Positions 1 through 10,365 of a DNA stretch of 26,523 bases are shown here, in pieces. Under the pieces are notes generated by a model. It was not told the origin of the DNA, searched no databases, and saw nothing but the letters and a program-made list of their open reading frames with translations. Origin of the DNA: Ophiostoma sp. CBS 140.51 (Eukaryota > Ascomycota > Sordariomycetes > Ophiostomatales > Ophiostomataceae). Positions within the stretch are counted from its first letter, which is position 1, and every line of letters begins with the position of its first letter. The DNA is taken from positions 1-26,523 of the forward strand of contig JANSLP010000404.1 of assembly GCA_029298735.1 (NCBI GenBank), given 5' to 3'. Both the position numbers and the translations under genes were made by a program.

Positions 1-1513
1 AAACCAAAAAAATTTTTTAAAAAAAAAAAAAAAAAAAATCCCAGCAAAACTTTCAACGTGCAAATAGAACCACTTCAAAGTGAGGTAAAAGATTAGAATC
101 AGTTGCATTACTTTCTTCAAACTCTTGAGTGAGTTACAACCAGATCTGGCCCAGAAACAAAACCTCCGTATGTGATGACAACCAGCATAAATACGGGAAC
201 CATGCAGTGCACAACAATTTTGACCAATCCCATGTTATGTTTCGAGGGACCCGTTATACTGTTGACATAAACCGAATCTGCTCAAGGCAATAAGGTCAAT
301 AACCACAGCTACGTTCTCTTTTCAGCCCTCTTACTGTATTGAAGTCTTACGGCTGGTTCTTGCCTACAGTATCATTTTCAGATAACTTGAAATAGCTGGT
401 GCACATAGACGTTGGCCTTGGTCTCGTCTTGACACGGCACTAAGAGTGTAGACAACGTACATATAAAAGGAAGACGCGTTGATAGCGCGGCCCTGTCTGG
501 GCATCGCGTCTCTTAATTATGCCATGATTCATTATAGCTTCGACGAAAGTCATGATTGAGTCCTGCCAAGACAACGATGGAATCAAGTCCTTGTTTGCAA
601 CTCCTCCCTTCTAGGTTGGGCAAAACGTGGGTTTTGAATGAGATGCATGGGTTCATCTTGGCTAAAATCCACGAGGTGCCCCGTCTCGACCGTCTCCAGA
701 CTCCTTTTGCTGCACCCCAGTTCAGCGGCAAATGCACGAGGAGATTTATTCAAGAAATACACAGTACGGTAGGTCCTGATGGGGAATGCCGTGTGATGTT
801 TTGTGGTTGTGGTTGTGAAATCGTAAAAACGATCGTCCATGACTTGCATGCAGGTCGGCTGTCGGATGCGCTATTACTGTTTTGTGTGGTCGATGGCTCC
901 TACGGGCCACGCAGGACCAGTGCAGGAGCCACTGAAGGAGGAGAACCGCTTTGGCTCTGCACCCTGCTAAAAGCCGATCGGACAGCGCCCCAAGGTAGTA
1001 AAGCTCACGTTAAAAACCACCCTAGTTCCCTCCACAGACTAATGACACCAAGTGCATGCAGAATGCAACCAAAAATCACACCCTCGAAAACTCGAAAACA
1101 CGCCAGTGAGCCTTGCCTTCTCGGTTCGTAGACGGCATTTCCTTGTTTGTCTTTTGTGTGTCCGGTATTTGACTGACGTTGAACAAATATCGGAAAATAC
1201 GACTGGAAGCGGAAAAGTGCCACATGGAAAAGCATCGGAAAAGGGTCTTTGCTGAAGAATCAAATGCAGGCCGTAAAGCACACTCATTCACATACAAGGA
1301 CCGTCTTTCTTTATGAATATTTTGAATTAAATTTATTGAATTTGTATAAGTGCAGATGCACATAATTTTAACTAGCCATACCGCCAAACGTCACACTGGG
1401 TATTCAGAAGAATGGCCCTTGTCTCCGACAACGGGTGATGACGCGTGTTGCAGACGTGTGACCATGGCACACTGCGCAGACGTTGTTCACCACCTGACCT
1501 TCTCTCTCTCCGC
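1..1513. other. Left-edge intergenic region
   Basis: I see no gene I can support here. The stretch opens with a pure A run of 20 (19-38). An open frame from an ATG at 577 to 1131 on the + strand (184 codons) has no recognisable domain, no flanking splice signals and irregular composition, and open frames on the other strand overlap it, so I do not call it. The right part (about 1310-1380) is AT-rich and lies downstream of the minus-strand permease, so it probably holds that gene's 3' UTR and polyadenylation region. Confidence 0.5.
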
Positions 1514-3126
1514 CTAGTAACCGACGTACCGCCAGCCCAGGTCGACCTGGGTCTGGGTGACGCCGCTCTTCATGGCCTCGGCCACTTCCTCGGGGGTGCC
1601 GTCCAGAAGACGGTTAAGGCGGCGCACGTGCCAGCGGTAGACGGTAATGGTGGTCAGGAGAAGGGCAGCACAGCCGAAACAGGTACCGAAAGCGACGTAG
1701 TAGTGCGGCGCGTCGACATAGAGGTAGGAAGCCCAAATGTTGGAGATGCCACCGATCGAGTTGATCATGGCGACACCAGCAGCACGCTTGGGGTAAGGGC
1801 GGGCAATGTGCAGGTTGAGCGTCTTGTAGACGAGAATCTGGGGACCAGCGACGGTGGCTGGGATCAACATCATGGCAAAGTAGCGGGCGCCCGTGTTGAG
1901 GGTGGCCAGACTGATACTGTAGGCGATGGCGGCCAAAGCGATACCGATGACGACGAACGGATAGATGATGTTCTTGCGGTCGGAAATGTTGGAGAAGATG
2001 TAGAACCAGATGGCGGCAAGGACGTAAGGAGGGGCCGTCAACAGCAGAGTGATAAGGTTGGAGTAGCCGAGGGTCTGGACAATCGAGGGGAAGAAGTTGA
2101 CGGTGCTGCCCATGGCCTGGATCATGCCCATGCAGAACACGAGGGCCCAGACCTTGGGGTCGAGGATGGCCAGCTTGAAACCAGCAAATGTGCCTGTGTC
2201 GTCGTGGGCCTCGCCGGCACCGGCCTCGTTCTCGATACGCCAGACGGCATAGTCGCGCTCGACCTTGTTAAGGAGGCGGGCGTTGTGAGGGTACTCGGGC
2301 ATCACCAAGGAAAAGAGGAGACCGCAGCCGACAGTGCAGGCACCCTCGACGATAAACAGCCAGCGCCAACCGGCAATGCCGTAGCGGCCGTCCAGCGTGA
2401 GACAGGCGGCGGCAATGAAGCCACCGAACGCACTGCCCAGCATCTGGAACATGAAAAGAGCGGCCAGACGTTTGCCGAGCTCTTGCTTAGTGTACCAGGC
2501 ACTAAGGTAGTAGATGACACCGGGGAAGAAGACGGCCTCAGTGACACCCAGGAAAACACGCTGGGCGTACAGGCCCTCCTTGGAGTGGACGACAGCAGTC
2601 AGGGCCGAAACAATACCCCAGACAGTAGCAGCCAGACAGAGGTCTACAGAGTTAGCCAGAATCCAATTTATACACGAGAGAGCGCAAGGGACTTACACAA
2701 TCCAGGACGGGGAATCTTAGTCATGATGAGGTTCGAGGGGATCTGGAAGGGCAGGTAGCCGGCAAACAGGATGGAAATGGCCGTGGCAAAGTCGTTGGTC
2801 GACATGTTCAGGTCGTCCATAATGCCGTACACCTTGGACGCCGCCAGCGCCGACTTGTCCACGTAGTTGAAGACGTAGAGAATGCCAATGATGGGGATAA
2901 TCACAAAGTCCAGCTTGCGCACCATCCGCCGCTCCAGCGCCCGGATCTCGTCGTGTGTCATGTTGCGGATGCTCTCGGGCTTCTGGACGACGGAGAAGTC
3001 GCCCTTTTGGTCGTCGGCATCAACATTGTCGTCGGCCTCGACGTGCGATGGCTGAACAGCCAAAATCTTGTCGTCCTCGGGAGCCGAAGTCACGGCCGCA
3101 GCTGGAGCCACCTTTGCGTCGGTCAT
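1514..3126 (-). CDS. MFS permease, anion:cation symporter family (allantoate/nicotinate permease-like)
   Basis: Predicted plasma-membrane proton-coupled uptake carrier for a small organic anion or vitamin. Exon 1 is 3126-2697 and exon 2 is 2643-1514. The 53-nt intron 2644-2696 starts GTAAGT and ends TAG. Splicing gives 519 residues, the usual length for the family, and joins the exons as RPGL-YLCLAATVWG, which restores a membrane segment. The first ~70 residues are an acidic cytosolic tail. The first membrane helix (about 73-88) runs into YVDKSALAASK, followed by GYLPFQIPSNLIMTK, GWRWLF (235-240) and NISDRK in the second half, all typical of the fungal Dal5/Tna1/Liz1 branch. The C-terminus (TQTQVDLGWRYVGY) is also typical of this branch. 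Substrate cannot be read from sequence; nicotinate, allantoate, pantothenate, biotin precursors or phthalate-like acids are all possible. The start ATG follows a purine-rich leader and lies about 100 nt downstream of a TATA-like element. Confidence 0.93.
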
Positions 3127-4545
3127 GTTGTGCGATGTTGTGGGTGGGAGGAGGTGGTGTTGCTGAAAGAGAGGTGCTCTGGAGGATGTTCAAGCCAGGA
3201 TCGACGAGGGACACGACGGACGTCGACTTATATGTGCACACGATCAACAGTTGCCGAACATAGGAAGTGGCACGTCCTGCACGGTCCAAAGTAGGAAGGA
3301 GAACAAATATGGGGCCCCGACAAGGCGAGCACAAGAAGACGACAAGGCGGAGACAAGGCGACGGTCAAGAGGAAGTAAGGTGGAAAAAGGAAAGACAAGA
3401 AACGAAAAGGGAATAAGACAGGAACGCTGAAGGAAGAGAGACAAGACCGGAGAAAAATCAAGACTGGACAAGCATCGTGGCTCGACTTAGTCTCCGCAAG
3501 GTTGCTGCTTGTACTCTTTAGGTGTGCTTCGTTGTCTTGGTCCTGCGCGGTCGGAGGGCTAACAATCCTCCGCTGGGCGCTGTCTTGCCTCGAAGGCTGG
3601 CCTCGCTTCCCTTTTTTGTTTTATTTTCCTTCGTCTCGTCTTTTCTTCATTTTTTACACTTTCTCCTCGCTTCCTGTCAACTGGACATGGACCCTCGGGG
3701 ATTGTGGATACAAGCAGTGGAGTACAGGTTGTTTGTGACCATTTTCCCCAGAGGAGAGAATAGGGAGAAAGAGGGAGAAAAGTGAGGAGGCTTGCGGGTT
3801 AAAACGAGGAACAAAAAAAGAGGATTGGGGGAAACGATACGGGGATAACAGACGAACAAAAACACACGAAGAAAAGTGTGAAAGAAAAGTAGACAAAGGC
3901 TATCGAAAGTCCACTTAGAGACAAGGTTAAACGGCCTTGTGTCTACCGATTGGCTCGCTGTGACAAGGCCACACTCCACGCGTCGGCTCGGCTTCTGTGG
4001 GTCTGGGGTCTCGCCATTCATTCTGAAGTCATGAACGTTTTCTGTGAAGTTATTTTTCTTCTGGTCGCCTTCTTGATGCGCATAGAGAGACATGATATCA
4101 AAACCGTCACGTGCAGCTGGCCTCGTGTGAGTTGAATCCTTCAACACGAACGACACGCGCGACAATAGCTTGGCAAATGCATTTTGAAAGACGATGAACA
4201 TCATGTGCCTTTCCTTGGCGCTTCCGACAGAAAACGAGGCGTCGTCTCCGAGACTAGGGCAGCCACATCGCGGGCACTTTAAGATGTTACGACTTGAAAG
4301 CCGATCGTTGAACTACGTAATTTATTGGTAGAGTCGCCAAAACAGTATATTATGTATGAGTATGTAAAAAAGTAGCCAAAACTTATATGAGACGTGTGCT
4401 TGTAATATGTCAATAGTCCTCCCAAATTTTTGCACCATCCTACCGATATGATCCAACGCCTCCCGACCGGGATCCATCGTATGAAAACAAACGCCATGAA
4501 GTAACAAGATCCAAAAACAAAAGAGTCGAGTCATGTCTACATTGT
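3127..4545. other. Intergenic region between permease and bZIP gene
   Basis: No gene is supported. On the + strand, blocks at about 3340-3470 and 3740-3900 are strongly purine-rich, meaning pyrimidine-rich on the minus strand. That is the usual look of a fungal leader or promoter in front of a minus-strand gene, here the permease. A CT-rich patch at about 3600-3670 lies between them. The stretch next to 4545 is the downstream region of the bZIP gene. Short open frames here overlap each other in several frames and show no domain. Confidence 0.5.
3227..3234 (-). promoter_or_regulatory. TATA-like element upstream of the permease
   Basis: Read on the minus strand the sequence is CATATAAG, about 100 nt upstream of the permease ATG at 3126. 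Position and sequence suit a TATA box, but fungal promoters often lack a clear one and AT-rich octamers are common, so this is tentative. Confidence 0.35.
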
Positions 4546-7372
4546 CTACATTGACGACGCGTTGCGTGTGGCGCTCCAGAACGCCTCATTAACATCCGAG
4601 GCCCGGAAACCAGGTGTCTGGCCAAGGCAGGTACCGCGACGGACGAGTTCTAAATCAGAGTTAGCATATCGTTATTGTCATCAATGATGGTGGGAAGAGA
4701 CTTACCCTTCAAAAATTTGTCGACGTCCAAAGACAGCAGACGACGTTGAGGGAAGGCCGCATTGGGCTGCGGCGGCGAGGGGAAACCAAACATTGGGTTG
4801 TCCATAAAGGACGACATGTACGATGAGTCCTTGTTCAAGGCGGCGTTGCCGTCGTTTCCACGAGAAGCATTAGCTGCCGCCGCAGCTGCAATCGTACCGG
4901 CCACACCACCTGCACCACCACCGAGACCCGATCCGCCCCAGTCCATGGAGTCGCCATTGAGGGCCGTCTTGGCCGTGATGAGATCCGGCGACAGGTAGTC
5001 GAACATACCCATGCCCGCCTTTGAACCTTCACTATTACTCCGGCTCGTGTTGGCCGTGTTGGCCGTGTTGAACGTGTTGCCGCTCGCGCTGCTATTCATC
5101 GTCCCACTGCTCACGACGGTTGTGGCGTCGTCGAGTGCAAAGTCTGCATCGTCCACCTCGACAATGACGCTGTCCGAGTTGGGTGGAATGTGCACGCCAC
5201 GCTGTTGCAGGTACATTTCCGTTTCTTCACAGTCGTAAAAGGCACCTTCAAAGCCGGGCAGTGTGACATGGATGCGCGGTGTGACGGGTCGCACACTGGT
5301 GCCGCGGTGGTCGCTGTTGCTGTTGTTGGGGATACGGTTGCTGCCACGGGACGAGGCCGACGAGTTTTGGGACTTGGACGAGCCGTGTGACGGAACGGTA
5401 GACCGGGACGACGAGTGGGATGCAATGGACGGTGCTGCTGTGGCGTCTCCTGCTGTGGGTGGTGGTGGGTCCGCGGCATCGGGGTTTTGGTTGACAAACG
5501 GCAGTTCCCAACGCGTGAACTTGCTCGGCGTGAAAGGTGTCTCCAAACCGCGCTGCAGCCGCTGGCGGATTTGGTCGACGGGCTCAAACATGATGCAGAA
5601 ACCAAAGGCGCGCGCGAAAGCGTCAGCGGGCGGGTCGGAGCTATTGATGAGGCGGTAGGCACTTTGGATGGCGTAGCGGCGAAGACGCAGTCCAAAGGAG
5701 ATGTCGGGCGGGTAGTTGGTGGGCGGTTCGAGGCCAGCGTAGGGACTGCCAATGGCAGCACTGGCAATGAAGGCGTCGGTGTCGGCCAGGTGTGGGGCCA
5801 AGTCGCTGGTCGATGTCGGTACAGCCGCTTGACCTGTAGTTGGTGATGGGTAATCCGGGAAGAGGGAGAAGGAGGGGCCGTCAAAGCTGAACTGGTTGCC
5901 GAGACGGAAGTCCACGTTGCGGCCGGATGCAGGCGAAACGGAAAGAACAGAGTTGCTGCTGCTCATGCCATTGCTGTCTGTTCCAGTGCCTGTTCCGGAT
6001 GCACCATTACCGCTGGCTGTTCCTGTGTAGAACGAGCCGATGGGCGCTGCGCCGGCCGGCGAGTTTGTGACCGAGTTGACAATGTTCATGGCCATGCCAA
6101 AACTGCTGTCGAAGAGGTTCGCGGCTTGTTGGTCAAATGGCCCGGCATTGTTGCTTCCATCCAAGTTCAGTGGCTGGTGCATGACGATACCACCATACAG
6201 ATGGTTCTGTAACGGGTTGGACTGCCGTATGGGGGCAGCTTGTGGTGGCATCATAAGCTGCTGGCTAAGAACATCAGGTACTCTTGACGTAGTTGGATCG
6301 TTAATGCTGTTCTTGTTGGCAATGTCTTGCTGTGTCTGGTAACCGAAAGTCTTAACGGCATCTGTAATTGCCTGCTGCTTCTTCTCAAAGGCTCGTTCCG
6401 CCTCGTCGGCATGAGGGTTGGTGGCGTTGGCATCATTGCTGTTGCTGTTGCTGTTGTTGCCCTGGCTGCGGTTGGCTTCGTCGTCTTCGTGGTCTTCCAT
6501 CTCCTCGTCGGCGCTCGACTGTCTTGCCATCTCGAGGAAGACTTCGGTTGTCTGGCGGAGCTGTTGGGCCAAGTCTGGGTGCTGGTCGAGTAGACCACGG
6601 CCGACGGCAAAGTCGTGCAGGCTCATAAATGCGTTGCTCATGGCCTCGTTGGCTTCTTTGAGTGAGTTCACCCTCTTCTCCAGTGACACGATGGCCTTTT
6701 CCTTGCGGCTGCGGTATGCCCGCTGTGCCAGTCGAATTTGTGTCCGTCGTCTCTGTGGAAGAAGTGTTAGTTTCAAGACAACGTAGTTATAACAATGATG
6801 GGAGGGGAACATACATCAGCTGCTGTGACATCTTTGACGTCGATCCGTGGCCGTCCGCGTGCCCGCTTCGTCTCGGCCTCGCCCTCTTCGCCGTCCTCAT
6901 CATCTTCCTCACTGTCACCGTTGTCGGCAGCCTGGGCTGCGGCGGCTGCTTTCCCTCTGGCCCGCTTCGCCGTTGCCTTACGGCCCCCCTTGGCCGGAGC
7001 AGGTGCTGGTGGGCCCTCCATATCGTTGTCCTCCTGCTGCCGCAGGGCTTGAGCAAGAGACAACGGTGCTACATCGACCGACGACAACAGGTCCGTGACG
7101 GCCGAGTCGTGTGCTCCCGTGGATGTCGATTTTGTCGTGGTCGTTCGTGGCCTTGTCATGTTTGAGCTGCCGCTCTCGGTGTAGTCTCTTCTCTCTTCGG
7201 GCTCTGTCGACATGGACAACAGCTTCCGCTTTACGCCGCGTGTGGCTCTGGTCATGGCGGGCAGCGGGATGCCAATGTCATACTGCACGGCATTGAGGAT
7301 ATCGAGATCGGAATCCATGTAGGGCATCGGGGTGTGGCGAGAGGACCCGCGAAGGGTGCGTGCGAGGCTCAT
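4546..7372 (-). CDS. AT-hook/bZIP transcription factor (Yap-like basic region)
   Basis: Nuclear DNA-binding regulator of 902 residues from three exons: 7372-6815, 6752-4706 and 4649-4546. Intron 1 (6753-6814, 62 nt) starts GTATGT and ends CAG; intron 2 (4650-4705, 56 nt) starts GTAAGT, has branch site GCTAAC and ends TAG. An acidic stretch precedes an AT-hook core RGRP (172-175). The bZIP begins at 187: the basic region contains LAQRAYRSRKEK, and zipper positions fall at L210, L217, M224 and L231. A conserved central block (about 537-607, starting ISFGLRLRRYAIQSAYRL) and a block with LPGFEGAFYDCEETEMYLQQ (about 684-708) follow, separated by Ser/Asn/Gly low complexity. The last exon adds LVRRGTCLGQTPGFRASDV, a motif I recognise from this fungal bZIP family. 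Reading through intron 2 would lose it. Target genes are unknown. A second ATG at codon 16 (7327) is an alternative start. Confidence 0.9.
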
Positions 7373-7493
7373 ATATAGGACGAGTAATCAGAAAAATGTC
7401 AGAGAGAGGCGAGACGAGAGAGCATGTATCAAAGTGTCAAAAAAGTGGATACTGGTCTCGCTCGTTTGCTTGTTTGTGAAAGAGTGTAAATTC

Positions 7494-7531
7494 GGGGGTG
7501 GGATGGGGATGGAGATGGAGATGGATGGGTG
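7494..7531. repeat. Purine microsatellite (GGAGAT/GGATGG type)
   Basis: A G-rich purine run made of imperfect GGATGG and GGAGAT hexamers, just inside the presumed leader of the minus-strand bZIP gene. In the transcript it would be a CCATCT-type pyrimidine repeat. Short and imperfect. Confidence 0.6.
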
Positions 7532-8545
7532 AGATGCAAAGACAAGGTACGGGTCGATATGAGAAAACGAAACAATAAAGTCTAGACGACGTGCACGGTG
7601 AACACAAAGAGAGTTGAGGTGATAGGGTGATGGGGTATGGGGAAGAAAAGAAGCTTGTAAGGTAGTAGGATCCGCAACGGAACTGACGATGCGGGTATGA
7701 TGAGACGACGTGCAGATGGCCGTATGTGTAGTAGACGGAGGCCACGAATATCAGAGGAGGATATGGAAGATGAAAGATGAGAGATAGGACATGGAAGATG
7801 CACTGTCAGCTGTTTCGAGTCTCACAAAACGAAGTGGCTCTGGCGATGATGACAATGCAAATTTGGCGGTGGCAAAAGAGCAATGGCAGTGGATGAAGAG
7901 GTCGTTGGAAGAAGGGGAAGGGACCATTGAAAGGGGATCTAGGTACAGGACAGCCACCAGGGCAAGGTAAGGCAGATGTCAAAGCGACCGAGGGCCAAAG
8001 GACGTAGTCTTCCACCGATGAGAGCCGCTGCTTTCCCACGGCTGAGGTCAGTTGGGACGCCGGTTACGGCGTGCACGAGGCTTCTTTGGGAAGTCGCAAC
8101 CGTATTTTGTCTTCATAAGCAGACCGAGCGGTGCCGTGCTCCGTTGTGTCGTGCTGTAAGAATGGAAGAACCAAATCCCCGTTGACTCAAAACGTCATAA
8201 TAAGAAGGGAGAGAGGCCCCCAAAAGACGAGGGTTGTCGCTTTTGCCGGATGAATAATTGCCTGTAGCAGCACCAAGCAATTGAAATTGTGAGTCGTGTG
8301 GTGGCTGATCTCAGGGTTCTGAACGAGTCGCAATATGGTTTCTTCTTCCTGTCGACCGTTAATCGTTGAGGCGTCTGGGACGTTGAGGAACGTGGTCGAG
8401 GTCGAGGTTGAGGTCAACCAACTGATGTCGGCACGTTCGAGGAAGGCACGACTGAGTGCGAAATTGATGATTAGTGAACAAGATTTCAAATCCCGGCTAG
8501 CAGTTTGGGTGCAGTCTAACCGTCAAAGACGTTCGTGCACAAGCA

Positions 8546-8602
8546 AAGTGGGGCTCGGCCTGGGGCCAGAACGGATTGACAGCTGGGGAAGGAGCCCCAC
8601 TT
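8546..8602. repeat. 11-bp perfect inverted repeat (hairpin)
   Basis: The left arm AAGTGGGGCTC (8546-8556) is exactly complementary to the right arm GAGCCCCACTT (8592-8602), with a 35-nt spacer. It lies in non-coding sequence between the bZIP gene and the F-box pseudogene, far from either. It could be a structured RNA element, a regulatory palindrome or a mobile-element footprint; nothing in the sequence decides between these. Confidence 0.6.
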
Positions 8603-9533
8603 CCGGCTCAATCTCCGTTTGCTCTCCCAACAAGGCAAGCACGACTAGCATTGCGCTGTCTCATTAGCCAGAACACCCACGAGCGTCCAACGTCAACAAA
8701 TGAGAAAATGCAGGAGCGACCGTGTTGAGATAATGAACAGCTGCACAAACCGTATATTTTCTGTTTCTTATTGGACAATCTCACTCATGCTACGTGTCTC
8801 TTAAAGTGTCCCCAAGGAGATGCTAGCAAGATTGTCTGCTTACATATGCTGCGTGACTGATAGCCTTACTGCCTGGCTTCCATTGTTCACGCTGCTCGAA
8901 TCGAAGTGTTCACAAAACATAAAACTTACATCTGCATATGAAAGATCCTTGGCATATACATTGTAACGGTCTTATTAAGCCTTGGTGTAATCTATCTGAT
9001 TTTATACGGGCTGTTGTGAGCTGGAACGTTTTCTTTCACAAACAATAAAGGGGTCTCCTTAAAACGAAACACATCAATTGCAATTCAAAAGCAACACCAA
9101 ATCCGCAGTGAGGAGGTTCACACCAGCTACAAACATCTTGTCAACGTGCCTACCACTCTGCCTGTTGGGGCCGTTTTAACGGTTACGTATCTCCGAGCGA
9201 CAATGAACCACCATCGCTCAACATTAACCCCGTCCCCGTGACCTCCTTGGTTGATGCCCGCTCCCACACAATGTTGCTCTTTCCGTATTAGGAAATATCT
9301 CGGCTGTGGGTGATCGCGAGAACAACACAGGCCAGGAATATAAAATGACTAATCCGCACCTACCCTGGAGGGGAAAACACCGTACTGTCTTGTTTGATCA
9401 CGTGCATTGTATGCCCTGTTGCCCTTTCTTGTTAATTTATCGTGTCGACTCGAACGCGTCCACAAAATGACATTTTCTGGAGGATCATTCTTCACGAAAG
9501 CCAACAGCAAAGAAGACATTAATCACCCACGCC

Positions 9534-10365
9534 ATGGAGAGATACCCACCCGACAAGCTCAAACGTTTGGCAAAGCTGAGGCGACGCTTACTCGAATTTA
9601 CACTTGACGATGTGCAGCTAAGGGTTCAATGCCCCCTCGACAACAGATCGTTTGATAACCCTATCCTTACATCTCCATCGTCGGCCGGTACACTAGAACG
9701 GCTTCCTCTCGAACTTATCTATCTTATTTTAGAGAACGTTGACGTCCCATCCCTGACTCATTTACGCCGCTCCAGCCGCCGCTCGATGCACCTCGTGGAT
9801 ACACTCCACCCCTACAATGCCCTGTTTCGCGACTATCCCGATGTCCTTCGGGTCATCGTTAGCACCGAGGCCGCCGGCGTCACAAAAGACTTTGCGCAGC
9901 TCTCGATGTGCACGCTACAACAGATTTGGCCCATATTTATACCTCATCACTTGTGAGCGCGTCTACTACGCGTGCTTCACTCGCGGTGAGCAATATAAGC
10001 CTTTTACAGAGGCCTTCTTCCGTGCCAGCAACAACCACAGTAGCATTGAACTTACTAAATGCCAAGGGATCCTGGCGTCCAACCCTCCATCTATCCTGAG
10101 TCTGCCGGGCAATTACGGCGTGTCTTAGAAGCACGACGATGGGGTCTCGGAAACACGGCGTGTGCGACTCTACGACCGCCATGCGATCGAACACCACGGC
10201 AGGACTAGTTACGGCGACGATTACAGGTTCACCACGGATGACCCGACAGAAGCAAGCGCTGTCATTTTCACGTATCGTCGTTTTATGTCGATCATTTCGG
10301 TGCCCTACCTGTTTGCCAGGGTCCGCGAATCTACATGGAGATGCAACATTCGACGCTTGGACTGA
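9534..10365 (+). pseudogene. Broken F-box protein gene
   Basis: Remnant of a gene for an F-box protein, the substrate-recognition subunit type of SCF ubiquitin ligases. The first frame starts at ATG 9534 and carries the F-box at about residues 53-80 (LERLPLELIYLILENVD), then ALFRDYPDVLRVIV. It stops after about 140 codons. The family continuation is in the next frame: from about 9915, FGPYLYLITCERVYYACF and LSLPGNYGV, with a TAG at 10126-10128. The same frame then resumes with RLYDRHAIEHHG and RRFMSIISVPYLFARVR up to 10365. So there is at least one frameshift (about 9905-9925), one nonsense codon and loss of the 3' end. No canonical intron would remove either lesion. The family assignment beyond the F-box rests on recalled similarity to fungal F-box proteins. 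Confidence 0.73.

Larger units (their letters stand above)
7373..9533. other. Intergenic region upstream of the bZIP gene and F-box pseudogene
   Basis: No gene is supported over about 2.1 kb. The part next to 7373 is purine-rich on the + strand, consistent with a long 5' leader of the minus-strand bZIP gene. The 8335-8667 open frame on the + strand is built on a run of short GTCGAGGT-like repeats and lacks any domain. About 8700-9130 is AT-rich and featureless. A CACGTG hexamer lies at about 9400, in the presumed old promoter of the F-box pseudogene. Confidence 0.5.

Noticed and set aside
577..1131. Possible 184-residue gene near the left edge
   Set aside because: No family resemblance, no splice or promoter support, and competing open frames on the other strand. 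The longer version would need a non-ATG start.
1445..2758. 437-codon open frame on the + strand
   Set aside because: It is antisense to the MFS permease. GC-rich third positions remove stops from the opposite strand. The translation is Gly/Asp/Val-rich without domains, while the minus strand gives a clear membrane carrier.
4650..4705. bZIP protein ending at the in-frame TAG at 4650
   Set aside because: The stop lies at the 3' end of an intron with full consensus signals, and splicing restores a conserved C-terminal motif.
8335..8667. 110-codon open frame on the + strand
   Set aside because: Short GTCGAGGT-type repeats and a hairpin keep it open; no domain and no gene context.
9534..9956. 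Intact short F-box protein of 140 residues
   Set aside because: The family sequence continues in the next frame directly after the stop, so the short frame is the front part of a broken gene and not a complete one, although a truncated product could still be made.
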